This document shows positions 17,831-50,040 of a stretch of DNA of 64,000 bases, piece by piece; the first letter of the stretch is position 1; every line of letters begins with the position of its first letter. Source of the stretch: Euglena gracilis (Eukaryota > Euglenida > Euglenophyceae > Euglenales). The notes beneath the pieces were generated by a model, which was given only the letters and a program-made list of their open reading frames with translations, had not been told where the DNA came from and did no database searches. Both the position numbers and the translations under genes were made by a program. The stretch lies in assembly GCA_039621445.1 (NCBI GenBank), contig CP154954.1, positions 8,930,634 through 8,994,633 of the forward strand, read 5' to 3'.

Positions 17831-20800
17831 GGACCCGGGGGGGGGGGGGTGATATCCACAATTTTTCCACAATTTTCCGCAATTTTTTCCGCATGTTTTC
17901 TGCAATTCTCCGCAATTTTCCGCAATTTCCGCAGTTCTTTTCCCGCAATTTTTCTGCGATTCTCCGCGATTCTCCGCAATTTTCCAACAAATTTCCCGCA
18001 GCTTTCCCATATCCGATGGACCGCCAGGCCGCAAGCCCGGCGGTCGCCCACCGGCTGGGGCAAGCGGCCCGCAGTGGTCCGGCCCCTTCCTGGGGGGCAC
18101 TTTCGTCGGCCCCGGCCCCTCCATCGAAGCCGGTGGCGGCGGAGTGCCGGGGCCCTGCTTCGGCGGCCCCGCCCCTCCCAGGCCTTTCGGCGGTGGCTGC
18201 CCTCGGGGTATCAGCTGCATGCTTGCCCCCCCCACCCAATTTCTTTGAGCAATTCAATTTGACCAAACAAAACCTAAACCACAAAATGCCAACTTTCAGC
18301 GGAAAAAAAATCCGAAAACAGACCCCAATAATAAGAGCCCCCCCCCCTCGGCATTCTTAGGAAAGGAAAATAAACCCCCCCCAAAAAAGTGTGTGAATAG
18401 CCCGAATTGGTTTTTTGGGGGGGTTTGGTTTTTTTAAATTTTTACCAATTTCCAGACACCAAAGGTAGCATTTCCATGACACTTTTGTCCATTAGGATAA
18501 ATCCTGCTTTTGAACCCATTGTCGGACCCTCCTGTGGAATGTTTTTTTCGGCCAACCCCCCCCCCAAAAAAAACAATTGCACGTTGGGATTTCCTTCAAG
18601 TACCCAAAACGTGGATTTGAGTGCTTATTTGGGGGGTTACTAAACTGGCACAATTTTTTGGTGGTTGGCCATGTATTGGCGTTTGGTTTTAGCTTTGGTC
18701 TCCCGAGCTTTAAAACCCCCTCCTAACATCAGCAACCCCCTTCGCTATAAGCAACCCCAAGTCTCAGCAACCCAATCCCCTCCCATACCAGAAGGGGGTC
18801 CGGACCAATTCTGGGGAGGGGGGTGTCCCAGACCCCCCAAAAAGGTCAAATGTTTTCTTGCGGCGATTCCTGCCCAAAATTTCTGCATTTTTGACACAGA
18901 TTTTTGCCCAAAATTGGCATCTCCGGCCGATTTTGGGAGGCCGAATGTTTTTTTTTCCGGCCCAGCGCTTCGTGCCGGACCTAAAATCGGTCCCCCAGAT
19001 CACCCACTGTTTAGTTTAGATGGGTGGGTGTCCCGCCCCACACCCCCCCCCCCCGGACTGGACTGGTCCCACCTGCCCGTATATGACGCAAAAGCTTGTG
19101 CATATGCAATTCAACAGTTTCACACTATGGTCGTGTTGGCCAATGCCCCTGGGGCATCGCCTTTCTTCGTTCTGCACAAAGGAAGTGTTCCAAAAGTGCG
19201 CGCGAAGTTGAATGGCAGTGTTCGTCTCACGGACGAGTCGCCTGCAGCGCAACTCATGTTCTGCCTCCGAGTGCCTTCAGCTACGGCCACAGCCCCAAGC
19301 TCCAGCCCGTCGTTGCGTGGCCGGGTCCCGGTTTGTCCTCCAGGGTGTTTGGCTTGTGTGGCTGGCAAGGGGAGGTTCTTGATATCCGGAATTTTTCGCA
19401 ATTTCCGCAATTTTTCCGCAATTTCCACAATTTTTCCTCAATTATTCCGAAGGTCTCCGATATCAATCCCCCCCCGGGCTGGCCAGCCCTGGATTTGTGG
19501 TTCACCCTTCCGCGATTCCCTCTGGCTTGAGAAATCTCTTTTGTTGTCCCATTCTGGTATGCGCTGATCCTCGCCTTTCCCACTCAGAGCATGTGAATGT
19601 GCGCTGGTGATCCCATGCTCTGCCTCATTTTCACTTCATTATCTGCATCATTTGGTGTGGTTCAGGTTTGGTCGTCGTACCCAAGCCAGGGGGTTAGTGA
19701 AGGATGTAGGGTTCGGGTCAGGACCAGCCAGCCTGAGAGTTCGGCCGCACACGCAACGCACAGTCTCCTTCTTTTGTCATTTTTTGTATGTTTTGGTCAA
19801 CGAAATGCTTGTCTTTATGCAAAATGAGAAAAAATTCCGGCAGAGCCGAAATTTTTCCCAGTTCTCTCCAGCAGAAAGTGTTCATCCCCGGGGGAGCTCT
19901 AAAGGGTTTTACATGCAATTTGCATTTTTGTCTTTTTTGTGTTTTTTTTGTGTTTTTTTGCGTCGCGTTTTTTTAGAGAGTCCGTGTTCCTTTTTCCCCC
20001 TGCCAAGCTACAACCCACCTGCCATTATTAATGTGATGTTATATTATTATTATTATGTGTATTATATATATTACATATAACACTAAAACATACACATATC
20101 ATAAATAACATACAACATAAAAATAACATATGTTACAGTGTTGTGTATAGCATATGTGATAAGTAGCATATAAACAATAAAATTATATGTTTTATATATG
20201 TATATATATTATAAACAATATATTGTATGTTTTTTTACATAATGTATAATGCATTACCATTCTTATTGTAAAACATATATATACATATGTGTGTGTGTAT
20301 TCTCTTCCGTGGGTAGTAAGAAAATCGCAGCAATTGTGTGGGGTTTTGGGCCCCAATTCAAAGCTTTTTGAGGTCAACCACCAAACTTGATTTCCGAACA
20401 CCAGGGGGTGCTGCCAGTCAACCCCCCGGTGGGTGCGGCCCATCCCTTCCTGGACCAGGGGATTCAACACCACAGACGATGGCTTTTGGCTCCATTGCCG
20501 GAATCGCCACCGCCCTGTTTCCAACGTGGTCCCCACAGTTGATGCTAGCGGCACCTGCATTTCCCCCTCCCATCGGGCCTCCCCCTCCCTATTTTTGGAC
20601 CATATCACTGCTGAGACATTGGGAGTGGCTGCTTGGGGGGGGGGGGGGAGGGATGAAATTACCTCTGACCATCAAACTGATAAAATAAATACTCACACAT
20701 ATGCACATAAATACATGACACATAAATACGTATGGCCCAGATTTTCCCATTCAGTTCCAGGTGCAGGCAAAAGCCTTTTCCCAAATGATTGATGGTTCCT

Positions 20801-22364
20801 ATTTCTTTTGCATTTTTTTTTTGCACTGTGTCAGAAGACGTATGTTGAAAAATGCATTTCAGAAATGAAAATGCCTGTTTCCGGGATTGACGATCCCCCC
20901 AAAAAAAACATTTCCCCTGAGACCCCGTCAAGTTCCCCGCCAAGCTGTCAGGCGACAAAGGGTGGGGCAGTTATGATTCAATATTTCAACGCAGTAATTT
21001 AATTTAATTATGTTTAAATAGAATAAAATAAAATGATAAATGTGGCTGGGCCGGGGTAAACCCCCCCCTAATAAGTGCGCAGTGCCCTAATTGTGCGCAG
21101 TGCCCTAATAAGTGCGCACCCCCCAAGGGTCCGAAACTACCTCCCTAAAAAGTGCGCACCCCCCCCAAAAGAGAAATCACTGTCATATCTCAGGTCGGAA
21201 AGCACACACAATTCTCAGAACTGTCCTTCTCAGACCAAATATTTCTATCGTCCAAGCCCAAATTTGACACATTTGACACATAATCACTTGACTCAAAGCT
21301 TGAAATCACAAAATTAGGGGGAAAATTGAAAAAGAGTGGGGGTGACGTCAGAATTTTTGGCTTTGCCCTAAAAAGTTGCGCACTGCCCTAATAACTGCGC
21401 ACCCCTTGGGGTCCGAAACTACGTCCTTAAAATGCGCGCACCCGTGCACTTATTGGGGGGGGGGTTACAGTCTTTATGTGTTTCATCGGAATGAAAGCGG
21501 TCCCCACAGGACGAGGTCAGCACCGGTATGGCCCCGGCCCCACCGAGACCACCACAATACGGGCAGGCTGGGCCCAGCGCTGGGTGGCCGCCCATCAAGC
21601 GTGACGCGAAGGGCCGACCGATCCGCCGCGCCCGGGCCTATTCTTTGGACGAGGCCACACTGTGCAGGGCGTGTCCCCCAGGGCTGAACGGGAATCCCGG
21701 AAGCCCTTTTGGATGGTGAGGGGGGGGGTCGACCCCCCCACTTCACCCCATCCCGTGAGAAATGGCCAAAAAGGAGTTAATATTGCCAAATGGACGAAAA
21801 ATGACCCCGGAGAAATTTCAAATACGTTGCAAAAAAAAAAACAATCACGTGTCACTACCCTACGTTGCAGGGTAGTGCCATGTGATTGTTTTTTTTTAAC
21901 TGGCAATCCCCCCACCTACACTACGGCCAATTTAATACCACCGTATTATTTGCATCATCACCGTTGCAAACTCCAAGACGATCAACAATCATTTCGTGGG
22001 GTCACATTTTCCGTCTACTGTTTCAAAATTTGCTTTTTTACTTTAAAATACTCCAAAGTGCATTTGTTTCACAAAGACGGATGCCGTCAATACTGTTCCC
22101 AGCCGTCCTCAGCCGTCCGCAGCTGCCCACACGTCCAAAATTGTGACTGACCATAGGGTGACACTCCGGCTTACAATTCCTTCGGCTTGCCACTGAAGGC
22201 TCGGCTTTATTGTGAAGTTTTGGTTTTCAGAGTGACTTCTGCCCCCCAAAAAAATTGGGTCATATCAATGGCAGCAACCTGGGTCCCTCCCCCCAAGAGT
22301 GCGCCCGCCAGAGGCTCTGATTATTTTGATTGACCCCCACCGCTTGCATTGCCGACGGGGCTAC

Positions 22365-22507
22365 CTCAACAGTCTTGACCCATTGGGCCGGACCCGCCCT
22401 GGAGGCGATCGTGCAGTTGTAGTCGGCAGTCAGGCGGATGGGCAATGGGCTCTGGAAGGACCGCCGCGTGAGGCGTGAGTATGGGTTGTACAGGGATGGC
22501 GGCCATC
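22365..22507 (-). CDS. Candidate minus-strand exon, unknown protein
   Basis: Minus-strand acceptor CTCGTCCAG precedes 22507 and donor GAG|GTAGCC follows 22365. The enclosed 143 bases give 47 open codons after two phase bases. Third-position GC is near 80 percent, higher than in the competing frames. The peptide reads WPPSLYNPYSRLTRRSF and further on LTADYNC. Its partners are unknown; it could belong with the candidate exon at 14882-14983. No family is recognised. Confidence 0.4.
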
Positions 22508-24472
22508 CTGGACGAGGGGAGCGCGGGCGACCAGAAGCCACCTTTGGGATGTCGCCGCAAGACGCACAAAACCTTTTACTCGCTGGGTTGTACGTTGTTG
22601 CCAACGCCGGTCAAATCCTGCCCGATTATCTTTGACAAACAAATGAATGCCTCGTGCAGGTGCGTTAATAATGGTTGGGTGCAGTGACATGGTTGGCTGA
22701 ATTCCCTGAGGATCGAATAGGGTGCAGGGCGTCGCTTAATTTGAAGTGGACCCCATCCCTGGGGGGGGGGTCCAGCCAGCCAGCTGCCTTTTTCCAGCCC
22801 GGACCCCCCTCCCCCCCATTGACGAGTTTTGATAATTCTCCAGCCGCTCTTCGGCAGGATGGTAATGGATTTTTCATTTTCGGGGGTGCAAAAAAATGGG
22901 CCAAAGTCGGTCGGGGGTTTGATTTTTTTTGGTACCCGGTTCGACCCCAGGTCGGGCCCAGCTCCAGCCGGGGGATATGTAATTTGGGGCCAATTATTTG
23001 GGTTTGATATACTTCTTGTGGACTCGACTTAGCTTACCAGGTTTTTTTTGCACAGAAATTGAGGAGTGAACACCCTATTAGGGCGTCGCTTAGTGAGCCT
23101 CCCGGGGGGTCAAGCTCAGAGGGTGGAAAATTTGGGCCTGCTGGAAAAAGGCTGCTGGCTGACTGCCCCCCCCATGGGGTCCCCCCCTCAGTATTGCGGT
23201 AAAGTCCCAGGGCAGAAGGAGATAAAATCACAAAAAAATATTGCCAAAATCACGAAAATCGATGACATTTGGTCAGAAAATGTTTCAAAAGATCATTCAT
23301 TGTGCAAAAAAAAAAACAACCAGAATTGCCAAAAAGGGGGCTGGTTTGCCTGATGGAGATTTTTTCCGGCCATTTTTTGACTTTGATTTTTTTGTTGAAA
23401 TTATGAACACCACCCAAATTATAAAAACCCCCCGACCCCCAGAACCTCGACTGAGTGTCCAAACATTAAATTGGGGGTTATTTGGGTGGGGAGCTATTCC
23501 TTCCAACCCCCAGCTCTTCTCACCAAATGCAAAGTTCAAGATTTTCTTTTCGACCCACCTGATGGTCTTAAGATCAAACTGCAGTTTCTATGGAGCCTGT
23601 GTGAAAGCCAAAATTTTGCAGCCATCCTTTTTTGGTCCATTTCCAGGATTGAGAAATTTAGCATTGTGTGTGAATTGTGTGTGAAAATAAAGAATTTTGG
23701 TGTCATTTTTTTATTTATTCAACCTTCGGCCTCGCCCCCCTCGGGTTCCCTTTTACTCTGCAACCGGTCGAATGTAATCGCCAAGGGTCGCACGTGCACA
23801 CACACAATTCTCCCCACACGCCTACACACACGCCACACACACACGCCACACACACCCACACCCACACCCACACCCACGCACCGACACACCGCCACACACA
23901 CCCAACCCCCCCCCCCCGCACACCCCCCACCCCCAAGCTCCAGCCACCGTGGCGTGGCTAGGCAACAGTCCACCGCCCATGATGTTTTGTTTGTGTGATT
24001 AGCAGCCCAGAACACGTGCTTCCTCCCCAGGTCCCTATCCAACCTAAAAGAAAAAATATGTTGTTGTCAATTCATCCCGGTATGTCCCACACCCTCCCCA
24101 CACATCCCCCCACGGTGCCCGCACTTAAGTGTGGTATTGTTCAGCGGAATGGTTAAGTGTGTTAGTTAAGTGTGAACGGAATTGTTAAGTTAGTTAAGTG
24201 TGGAATTGTTCAGGGGAGGGGGGAGTTAGCCAGCCCAAAGTTTCCAGCCTCTGAGCTGGACCTGGGGGGGGGGGGGATTAACCCTCCCATTTGAGTGCAC
24301 GTTTTTTTGACCGCATTTTCGGGTCCTCAGGGGGGCGAAATTATTAGCGACTGCCTGAAATCAGTTCAGTGTGAACTGATTTTATTGCGGTGGGGGCGTT
24401 TTCGGGCTTCGTTTTTCGGGTGCTCACAGGTGTAACACGACACCATTTGGGCACCGCGCATTGAAATGGGGA
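22508..24472. other. Repeats, no supported gene
   Basis: Contains CCAGC/GCTGG-type dispersed repeats (22745-22815, 23110-23185), poly-C blocks and a CACACC-rich array (about 23795-23920). No exon is supported. Confidence 0.55.
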
Positions 24473-24700
24473 GGGCAGGGCTGTATCGGAATCCCCACAA
24501 CTCTATGGGTGGTGGGTGGGGAAGGTCTAACCCCCCCCTCCAGGCTTTCCCGTATTTCCACGAGCACCGATTTTTGGGTCAAATCTTCACCGCCGAAAGG
24601 ATTTGTGCGGGTGGTGTGGTGGGTGGAGAGGGTCGACCCACCCCCGGTGGGGATGGGGTCGACCCCCGCCCACGAGGCCTTCCCGCACAGCCCTGGGGGG
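24473..24700. repeat. Intron-like repeat with CAGGGCTG/CAGCCCTG ends
   Basis: CAGGGCTG at 24476-24483, followed by GGAATCCCC, and CAGCCCTG at 24688-24695 form inverted ends. It is the same family as 3941-4071 and, like it, lies about 100 bp before a start codon. It may be a 5' UTR intron or a mobile copy. Confidence 0.6.
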
Positions 24701-24783
24701 GGTACCGGAATAAACTCACGCCTGCTTCACACATGAAGCTTCACGCCGGACCCGCCCCCCTCCCTCCCGTGCGCCATTTCTGT

Positions 24784-24805
24784 TCCCGCAGCCCCGCCCC
24801 ACCCC
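24784..24805 (+). promoter_or_regulatory. Acceptor-like site upstream of fucosyltransferase start
   Basis: TTCCCGCAG ends at 24791, 14 bases before the ATG at 24806. This is the position expected of a spliced-leader acceptor in euglenids. Inference only. Confidence 0.45.
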
Positions 24806-44455
<19,650 letters not shown>

Positions 44456-45007
44456 ATGACTTTGCCCCACGCCCGAAGTCATCCAAAGTGTCTGCCGCTG
44501 TGGCCACCGGACATGACGCCGACCACATCGATGGCGGGATGTGTTTGTGTGTGAGGACTGCGTGTTGTACAGAAGTGATGGTGGCAACGTCAGCTCGCTC
44601 CAGTATTGCGATGTAAACCCCTCCCTAATGAAACCGTGGGACAGCAACGAGTGCAGGATCCAGATACAAGCACCCCCAGTGCCAAAGGCAGCCAATGGAG
44701 GGGGGGGGGGGCACTACAAGTGCACCGCCATTTTTGATGACACTTCTGAAGGAAACCATTAATCACTAGGCTGGAGAAGCTCACCCCCGGGGAAGTTGCC
44801 GCTGCTAATCCCAATTCGACAAAACGAAACTTCTTTTTTCCAAGTATTATTTCTCGTTCGCCTTCTCGGGTGGGGGGGGGTCCAGCTGGCCAGCCTTTTT
44901 TTTTTTAACAGCCAGCAGCTCCCAGCCAGGCCTGCAGACCCCGGGGATCCACTGAAATGAATTTGGGCCAACCCAGCACAACCAGGCTGAGCAAAAAAAA
45001 AATTAAC

Positions 45008-45205
45008 AAAACGAAGTCAAAAATGGCCAAAATGGTGTTTTTAAGAGTTTGGGGGGGTACCAAAAAATGTGTTTGAAAAAAATTAACCCGGCTGGATTTG
45101 GGCTTCTGCCATTTTTCAGGAACCTGCTGGGTCCAGCTCGGCAGCCGGCTGCCACCCTCCCCCCCTTCCTGCACTCCCCACCCCCACCTCCTTTGTCAGC
45201 CAGCC
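45008..45205. repeat. Second copy of the 41881-42077 repeat
   Basis: Nearly identical to 41881-42077 in the same orientation, including CAAAAATGGCCAAAATGGTG, TTAACCCGGCTGG, CAGCTCGGCAGCCGGCTGCC and CCCACCTCCTTTGT. It differs mostly in homopolymer lengths. Confidence 0.9.
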
Positions 45206-46330
45206 GGCTGGACTCCCGGCTGGGGGGGGGGGGGGTGATGGACTGTATGAAAATGGATTGCATGATGGACTGCAGTAAATGCAATGAGAGCAAGCACCTC
45301 AAACACACGATGGCAATCCGCAAAAAAACAAAGGCCATTCAATGTTAGGATCCCTTTCAGAGTATGGCTTGAAACCCTGTCGGTGTGTCAAGCAGTGAAG
45401 CAGGCTGAATGTGTTTCAACCTTGAAAACATGATTTTGTTCTACTTGGGTGTGCTTATGAGGTCAAATACGTTCAAATAAAACATATGCAATAAATATAA
45501 TAAAATGTTGCACGTCACACACCATATTTGTGTTTTTTTTAATAATATAAATAATTGATAATTGGTATGCAAACATGACATGAATGCTGAATGAAAATAT
45601 ATTTTTACTGCTTTTTGAAGTTGTTTTTTCATGCGTTTCTGTTCTGTGTGTTATGTTTCTGTGCCTTTTATTTAATAAACGTATAATGGATATGTATATG
45701 TACAATATGTGTGTGCTTGTATGCATATGTCGACAAATGTGGATGTCAGGACCTGCATGGGGTGGTGTATGAAGCTCGCGGTGGGTCGCAGAATACTGTT
45801 TGGAAAAGCATTATTCTGGAAAAACACTATTTGGAGAAACGTCACTTTTAATGCCTTTTTTATCCCTGTCACTCGTCGTCTTCTATAACCAGGCTTTTCA
45901 AAGTCGACACACAGGCATTTGATCATTTTATGGCTTTTCCACAAAAGGAATGGCAAATGGCTCCCCAACCTTTTGCTAAAATGAACAAATTCTTTTTTAA
46001 ACCCAATGCCAAGAATCACAAAGTCTTTTGTTTTAACTCCATGGAATAAAATACAACCCTAATAATAAACCCAAAAAGTATTTTATAAGGGAAAATAATA
46101 TTATAAAATAAATAAGGGAAATTATCCCTGGCGTTAACCCTAACCCTGACTTTGCTCCTCACCTTAACCCCATCTTTATCCCTATCTCCAACCCAAATAA
46201 CCCTCTTCCCAAACCCCAACCTTGCCAAAACATGCAAGGATCCCAAGAACTTTCAAAGGAGATGAGAAACACCAGTTCGACGGGTTTTATTGCCATACAT
46301 CTGAATAAAACATCATCAACAGCAGCATCA

Positions 46331-46339
46331 GCATCATGG

Positions 46340-46371
<32 letters not shown>

Positions 46372-46449
46372 GTAAGTGTAATCATAATCATAATCATAAT
46401 CATAATCATAATCACAATCATAATCACAATCATAATCATAATCATAATC

Positions 46450-46524
<75 letters not shown>
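46331..46524. repeat. (CAT)n / (ATAATC)n / (AAC)n compound microsatellite
   Basis: Three adjacent simple arrays: CAT units, then ATCATA units, then about 25 AAC units. Confidence 0.95.
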
Positions 46525-46526
<2 letters not shown>

Positions 46527-48764
46527 CGAATCGATCAACATGACAATAGTCATCGAATCGATCGAATCGATCAACATGATAATAGCTATCATCATGGGAA
46601 TCGGGGTTAGGTGCATTTTCTTTAGTCGAATATGCCAATCTAATTCAGCTTAAATCCATCTCGACCTGGATTTCGGCAGAGTTCCACAATTTCCCCCTCT
46701 GCAGAGCTTGTTGTGGTGATGGTTTTTGATTGATTCGTTCAAACACCGCTTCGATATGGCTTTTGAGTATGCCCTTCTTTGAGCAACGATGAATTCTCTC
46801 CCTCTCCGCCTTTTTTTCACCGTGTGTGGGTGAAACAGAGTATGCACCAAAACCTCTAAATGTGTTGATAGTGTTCATTTTGTTCATGAGTTTCATCATT
46901 AGATTAGTCGGACAGTTTTCATTTGCAAAACATTTTCGTGGAAGATCTGGCAACAGATCCTCAGGCAACAATGGGCTTGGGAGAGTTTTGTAAATACAGC
47001 CTGATAAGTAGTTTCATCCAAACTTGTGTGAGAGAAACTGAAGCATTGCCAAGCCCAAGAAACAAAGCCCCAATCCCCTTGGAGGAGGGCAGTCCTTCCT
47101 ACCCATTGCCCCCCACCCCCCCCCCCACAGTCGCGCACATGAATACATGCATGCATGTGTGCGTGCGGCCTTTTGTGCCGAAGCTGACACATTCACACAA
47201 TCGCATAAAATCTGCCCAGAGCCTCGTGCGGTTTCACTTCTCATGGATTCAAGGCCGCGATTGGACAGTTCAAGTTTTTGTGGGAGAGGGGTATATTTTC
47301 CGGGAAGATCATTCTCCAGGTATCAATATGTTAACCCCTCCCCTGAATCGAAGCCCGGGGTCGGCCAGTGACTAAGTGATTGAATGACATGTAGACCCAC
47401 AAAGAAATTTCTTCGATAATTCTCAGACGCTCTGTTTTTCGACCACTTTTGCGAGTAGTGCACCCCCCCCCGAATAGAAGTCCCCCAGCCCCCCCTCAGT
47501 TTTCGACCAACGTTCCAACGAATAATAGTCCCCGGGCCCCCCCCCCAGGGTGGGTGACTGGTTTTTTCAGAGTGACTGGTTTTTGGCCCGGACCCCCTCC
47601 TCCCCGGGGGGGGGGTCGGAAAAAAACTACTAAAGTGACCCGGCGCCGAAGGTGCTTTTTTTCATGTTTTTGGTCAAATTTCTTTTGGATTCCAGAGTGG
47701 CCGACCCCCCGGGGGGGGGGGGGGGTAGTGACTGGCTGGTTTCCCAAGAAAAGTGATTGACTGGTTTTTCGAAGAGTAGAGTGACCCCCCTCCCCCCCGG
47801 GGGTTGGTAAAAAATTGAATGCTACATGTCCTACCTTTCCAAACCATGTCAAATTTGCTGCAAATGTTGCTCTTGTGGATGCATTGGATCATTAAACGTA
47901 AAACCACCCAACCCTCATTTAACCAATGGCTGAAGAAGCCAAAGCACTTGCCGTCTCAATTGACAGACAACCCACGGGTAGGGCCTATTATTCGAGAGGG
48001 GTGGCACTATTTGGAACGTTGGTCGAAAAACGAGGGGGAGGCTTCTATTTGGGGGGGTTGTACATTTTTGGAGGTTCTGATCCAATACCACCAATTCTTG
48101 GCGAAATTCCAGCTGGGAACGATTTCTTCTACTCTATTGCCAAAACGCCACAAAATGAAAATGTTCAAGGGGTTTTCTCATTCCATGGTGGCTGTGCAGC
48201 ATGTGGACACCAGATGTTTTTTTTAAGTTTACTGACGCGGGGGGACCCCACCAAAGGTTTTTTTAGGGCCTGGGGGGACCCACTTTTGGCATCAGTTTTG
48301 GGGTCCAAAATTGATGGGTTCCCATTTGGTGGGGGTACGTTGTTCGCCCCAAAAGAAGTTATTACTGGGAGAGGGTTTTTCTTTGGGGGGGGGTGGAAAC
48401 CTACTCCCTCACCCCCCTGGTTTGTTTCTAATTTGGAAGTCAGATAGAAAAAAGGTGAATGCGAGTCGCGAAGAGACTGTATCCGACAAAGTGGCGGAAA
48501 GCAGAAAAGAAAAAATCTTTGATTTTTGAAAAGATAAACTGTCAGCCATAAAATTTGGGAACACAAATTTCCTGGAAGCCAAGTCTCGCGTGGGTGGGCA
48601 GGGAATTTCGGGGCCCAATACCGAGGCCTGGGCCTACATCCCTTTCACCCCTGTGCGACCCCAGCCCCCTCGGGGGGATGGAAAGTGGGTGGGTGGGTTT
48701 GGGCTTCCCCAGGCCAGCACCCCCATAGCTCCCCCAAATGGCCAAAATTGGCTTAAGATGCTTT

Positions 48765-49030
48765 TTTGACCCCCCTATAGATGGGGATCCCTAAAATGGC
48801 CTAAAATGGCCCAAAATGACCTAAAACGGGAAGAATTCTGCTGCGCAACTTTTTTTTCTGTGAACAATCGAAGTCCTTCAGGTGAGGATATCCAGTGGCT
48901 TTTGTGTATGTAAGCGGCAAACGGTGGATTTGGCGGACGATGGTGGAAGAGCACAGACCCACAAGGCTTTTTTTTTTATATCCCAAGTAATGATTACGTC
49001 CTGAAAATCCATAATCCCCAACCATCTCAC
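48765..49030. repeat. Dispersed repeat, intact (empty-site) copy
   Basis: Begins near a TATAG-containing stretch with (CCTAAAATGG)n, continues GAATTCTGCTGCGCAAC and runs through GGCAAACGGTGGATTTGG to CCACAAGGC and AATCCCCAACC. The same order is found on the two sides of the DIRS element (56165-56321 and 60857-60940), so this is the uninterrupted version. Confidence 0.8.
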
Positions 49031-49791
49031 CCGCTTGTGTGCTAATTGCTTATGATGCCTGTTTCAATGCAATGCATTTATAGCAAAAATGGCCTAATAT
49101 GGCCTAAATGGGATTAAAGTGGTCTAAAACGGCCTAAAACAGCCTAAAAATGTCCTAGAAAACTTTTTGCAGCATGAAAATAATTTTTTTGTTATCTATT
49201 AATGTTATTGCCATGTGTGGACACCTGAAATGATTTTTTGACCCATTGAAGACGTTATACAGGTTGAATGGTGCAAATGGCAAATGATTGTAACTTCTGG
49301 TAGGGTGGGGATCCCATGCTCTTGGCTTCAGCAAACCTCTCCAGCAAAAACCTCAGCCGAGGCAACTGGAATTATAAATTAAAAAGTGAAAAGATTGTGA
49401 TTGCTTGAAAAGATTGTGATTTCACGCATTTCACCTCCATTTGGGTAATATTCGATTTTCACATTCGGAGCAATTGTCCCATTATGCATCGATTTTTGAA
49501 GTTTTTGAAGTTTTTGAGTTGGGAAAATACAAAGTTTGGTATCAATGCTGTTGGATTTCTTCAGAAAAGGGTTTTTGTATTCATCGTTTTACCTGTCTTT
49601 TTAGCATTTTGTCCAACATTTTTCGAGTTTTTTTTTCCTGTGATAAATCCTAACCCCCCCCCCGAAAAATGGCCCATGGGGTTATTATTCGGACACTCGA
49701 TTGAAATCTCAGGGGGGCTATTATTCGGGGGGCTACTGTTTGGATTTTTTTTTACGGAAAATGGGCCCCCCTGCCAGCGAGTTGTTTTAGG

Positions 49792-50040
49792 CCTGGACCC
49801 CCGGGGGGGAGGGGGGGGGGGGAGGGGGGGCGGTTCCGGCCGAGCCCCCCCCCCCCGGGGGGGTCCCCCCGGAGGGGGGTGGGATATACTTTTCGGCCGA
49901 ATTTTTTTTGAAAAAGCGCTATTTTTAGCATTTTTCGTGATTTTTTTGTGGGTCCCCCCGGCCCCCCCCCCCGGCCCCCCCAGGGGGCGGGTGGGTGGGT
50001 GGGGGGGGCCCCTCCCCGCCGGTCTTGGAAAAAAAACCCC
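49792..50040. repeat. Dispersed GC-rich repeat, copy 2
   Basis: Partner of 3541-3795: same block order, orientation and flanking AAAACCCCTG. Confidence 0.75.

Larger units (their letters stand above)
14984..22364. other. Repeat-rich region with unresolved coding-like patches
   Basis: GC-rich patches at about 16735-16866 (+; CTCAG acceptor, reading KRRPPSTYDPVGVPVV), 18010-18215, 19190-19330 and 21516-21672 look like exons by base composition. I could not fix strand, frame or partners, because both strands stay open. Between them are copies of several dispersed repeats, A/T-rich stretches (20030-20290) and GTGCGCAGTGCCCTAATA-type repeats (21075-21450). Confidence 0.4.

Noticed and set aside
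46159-46653. Asp/Tyr- or Thr/Ile-rich open frames
   Set aside because: Trinucleotide microsatellites, open by composition.
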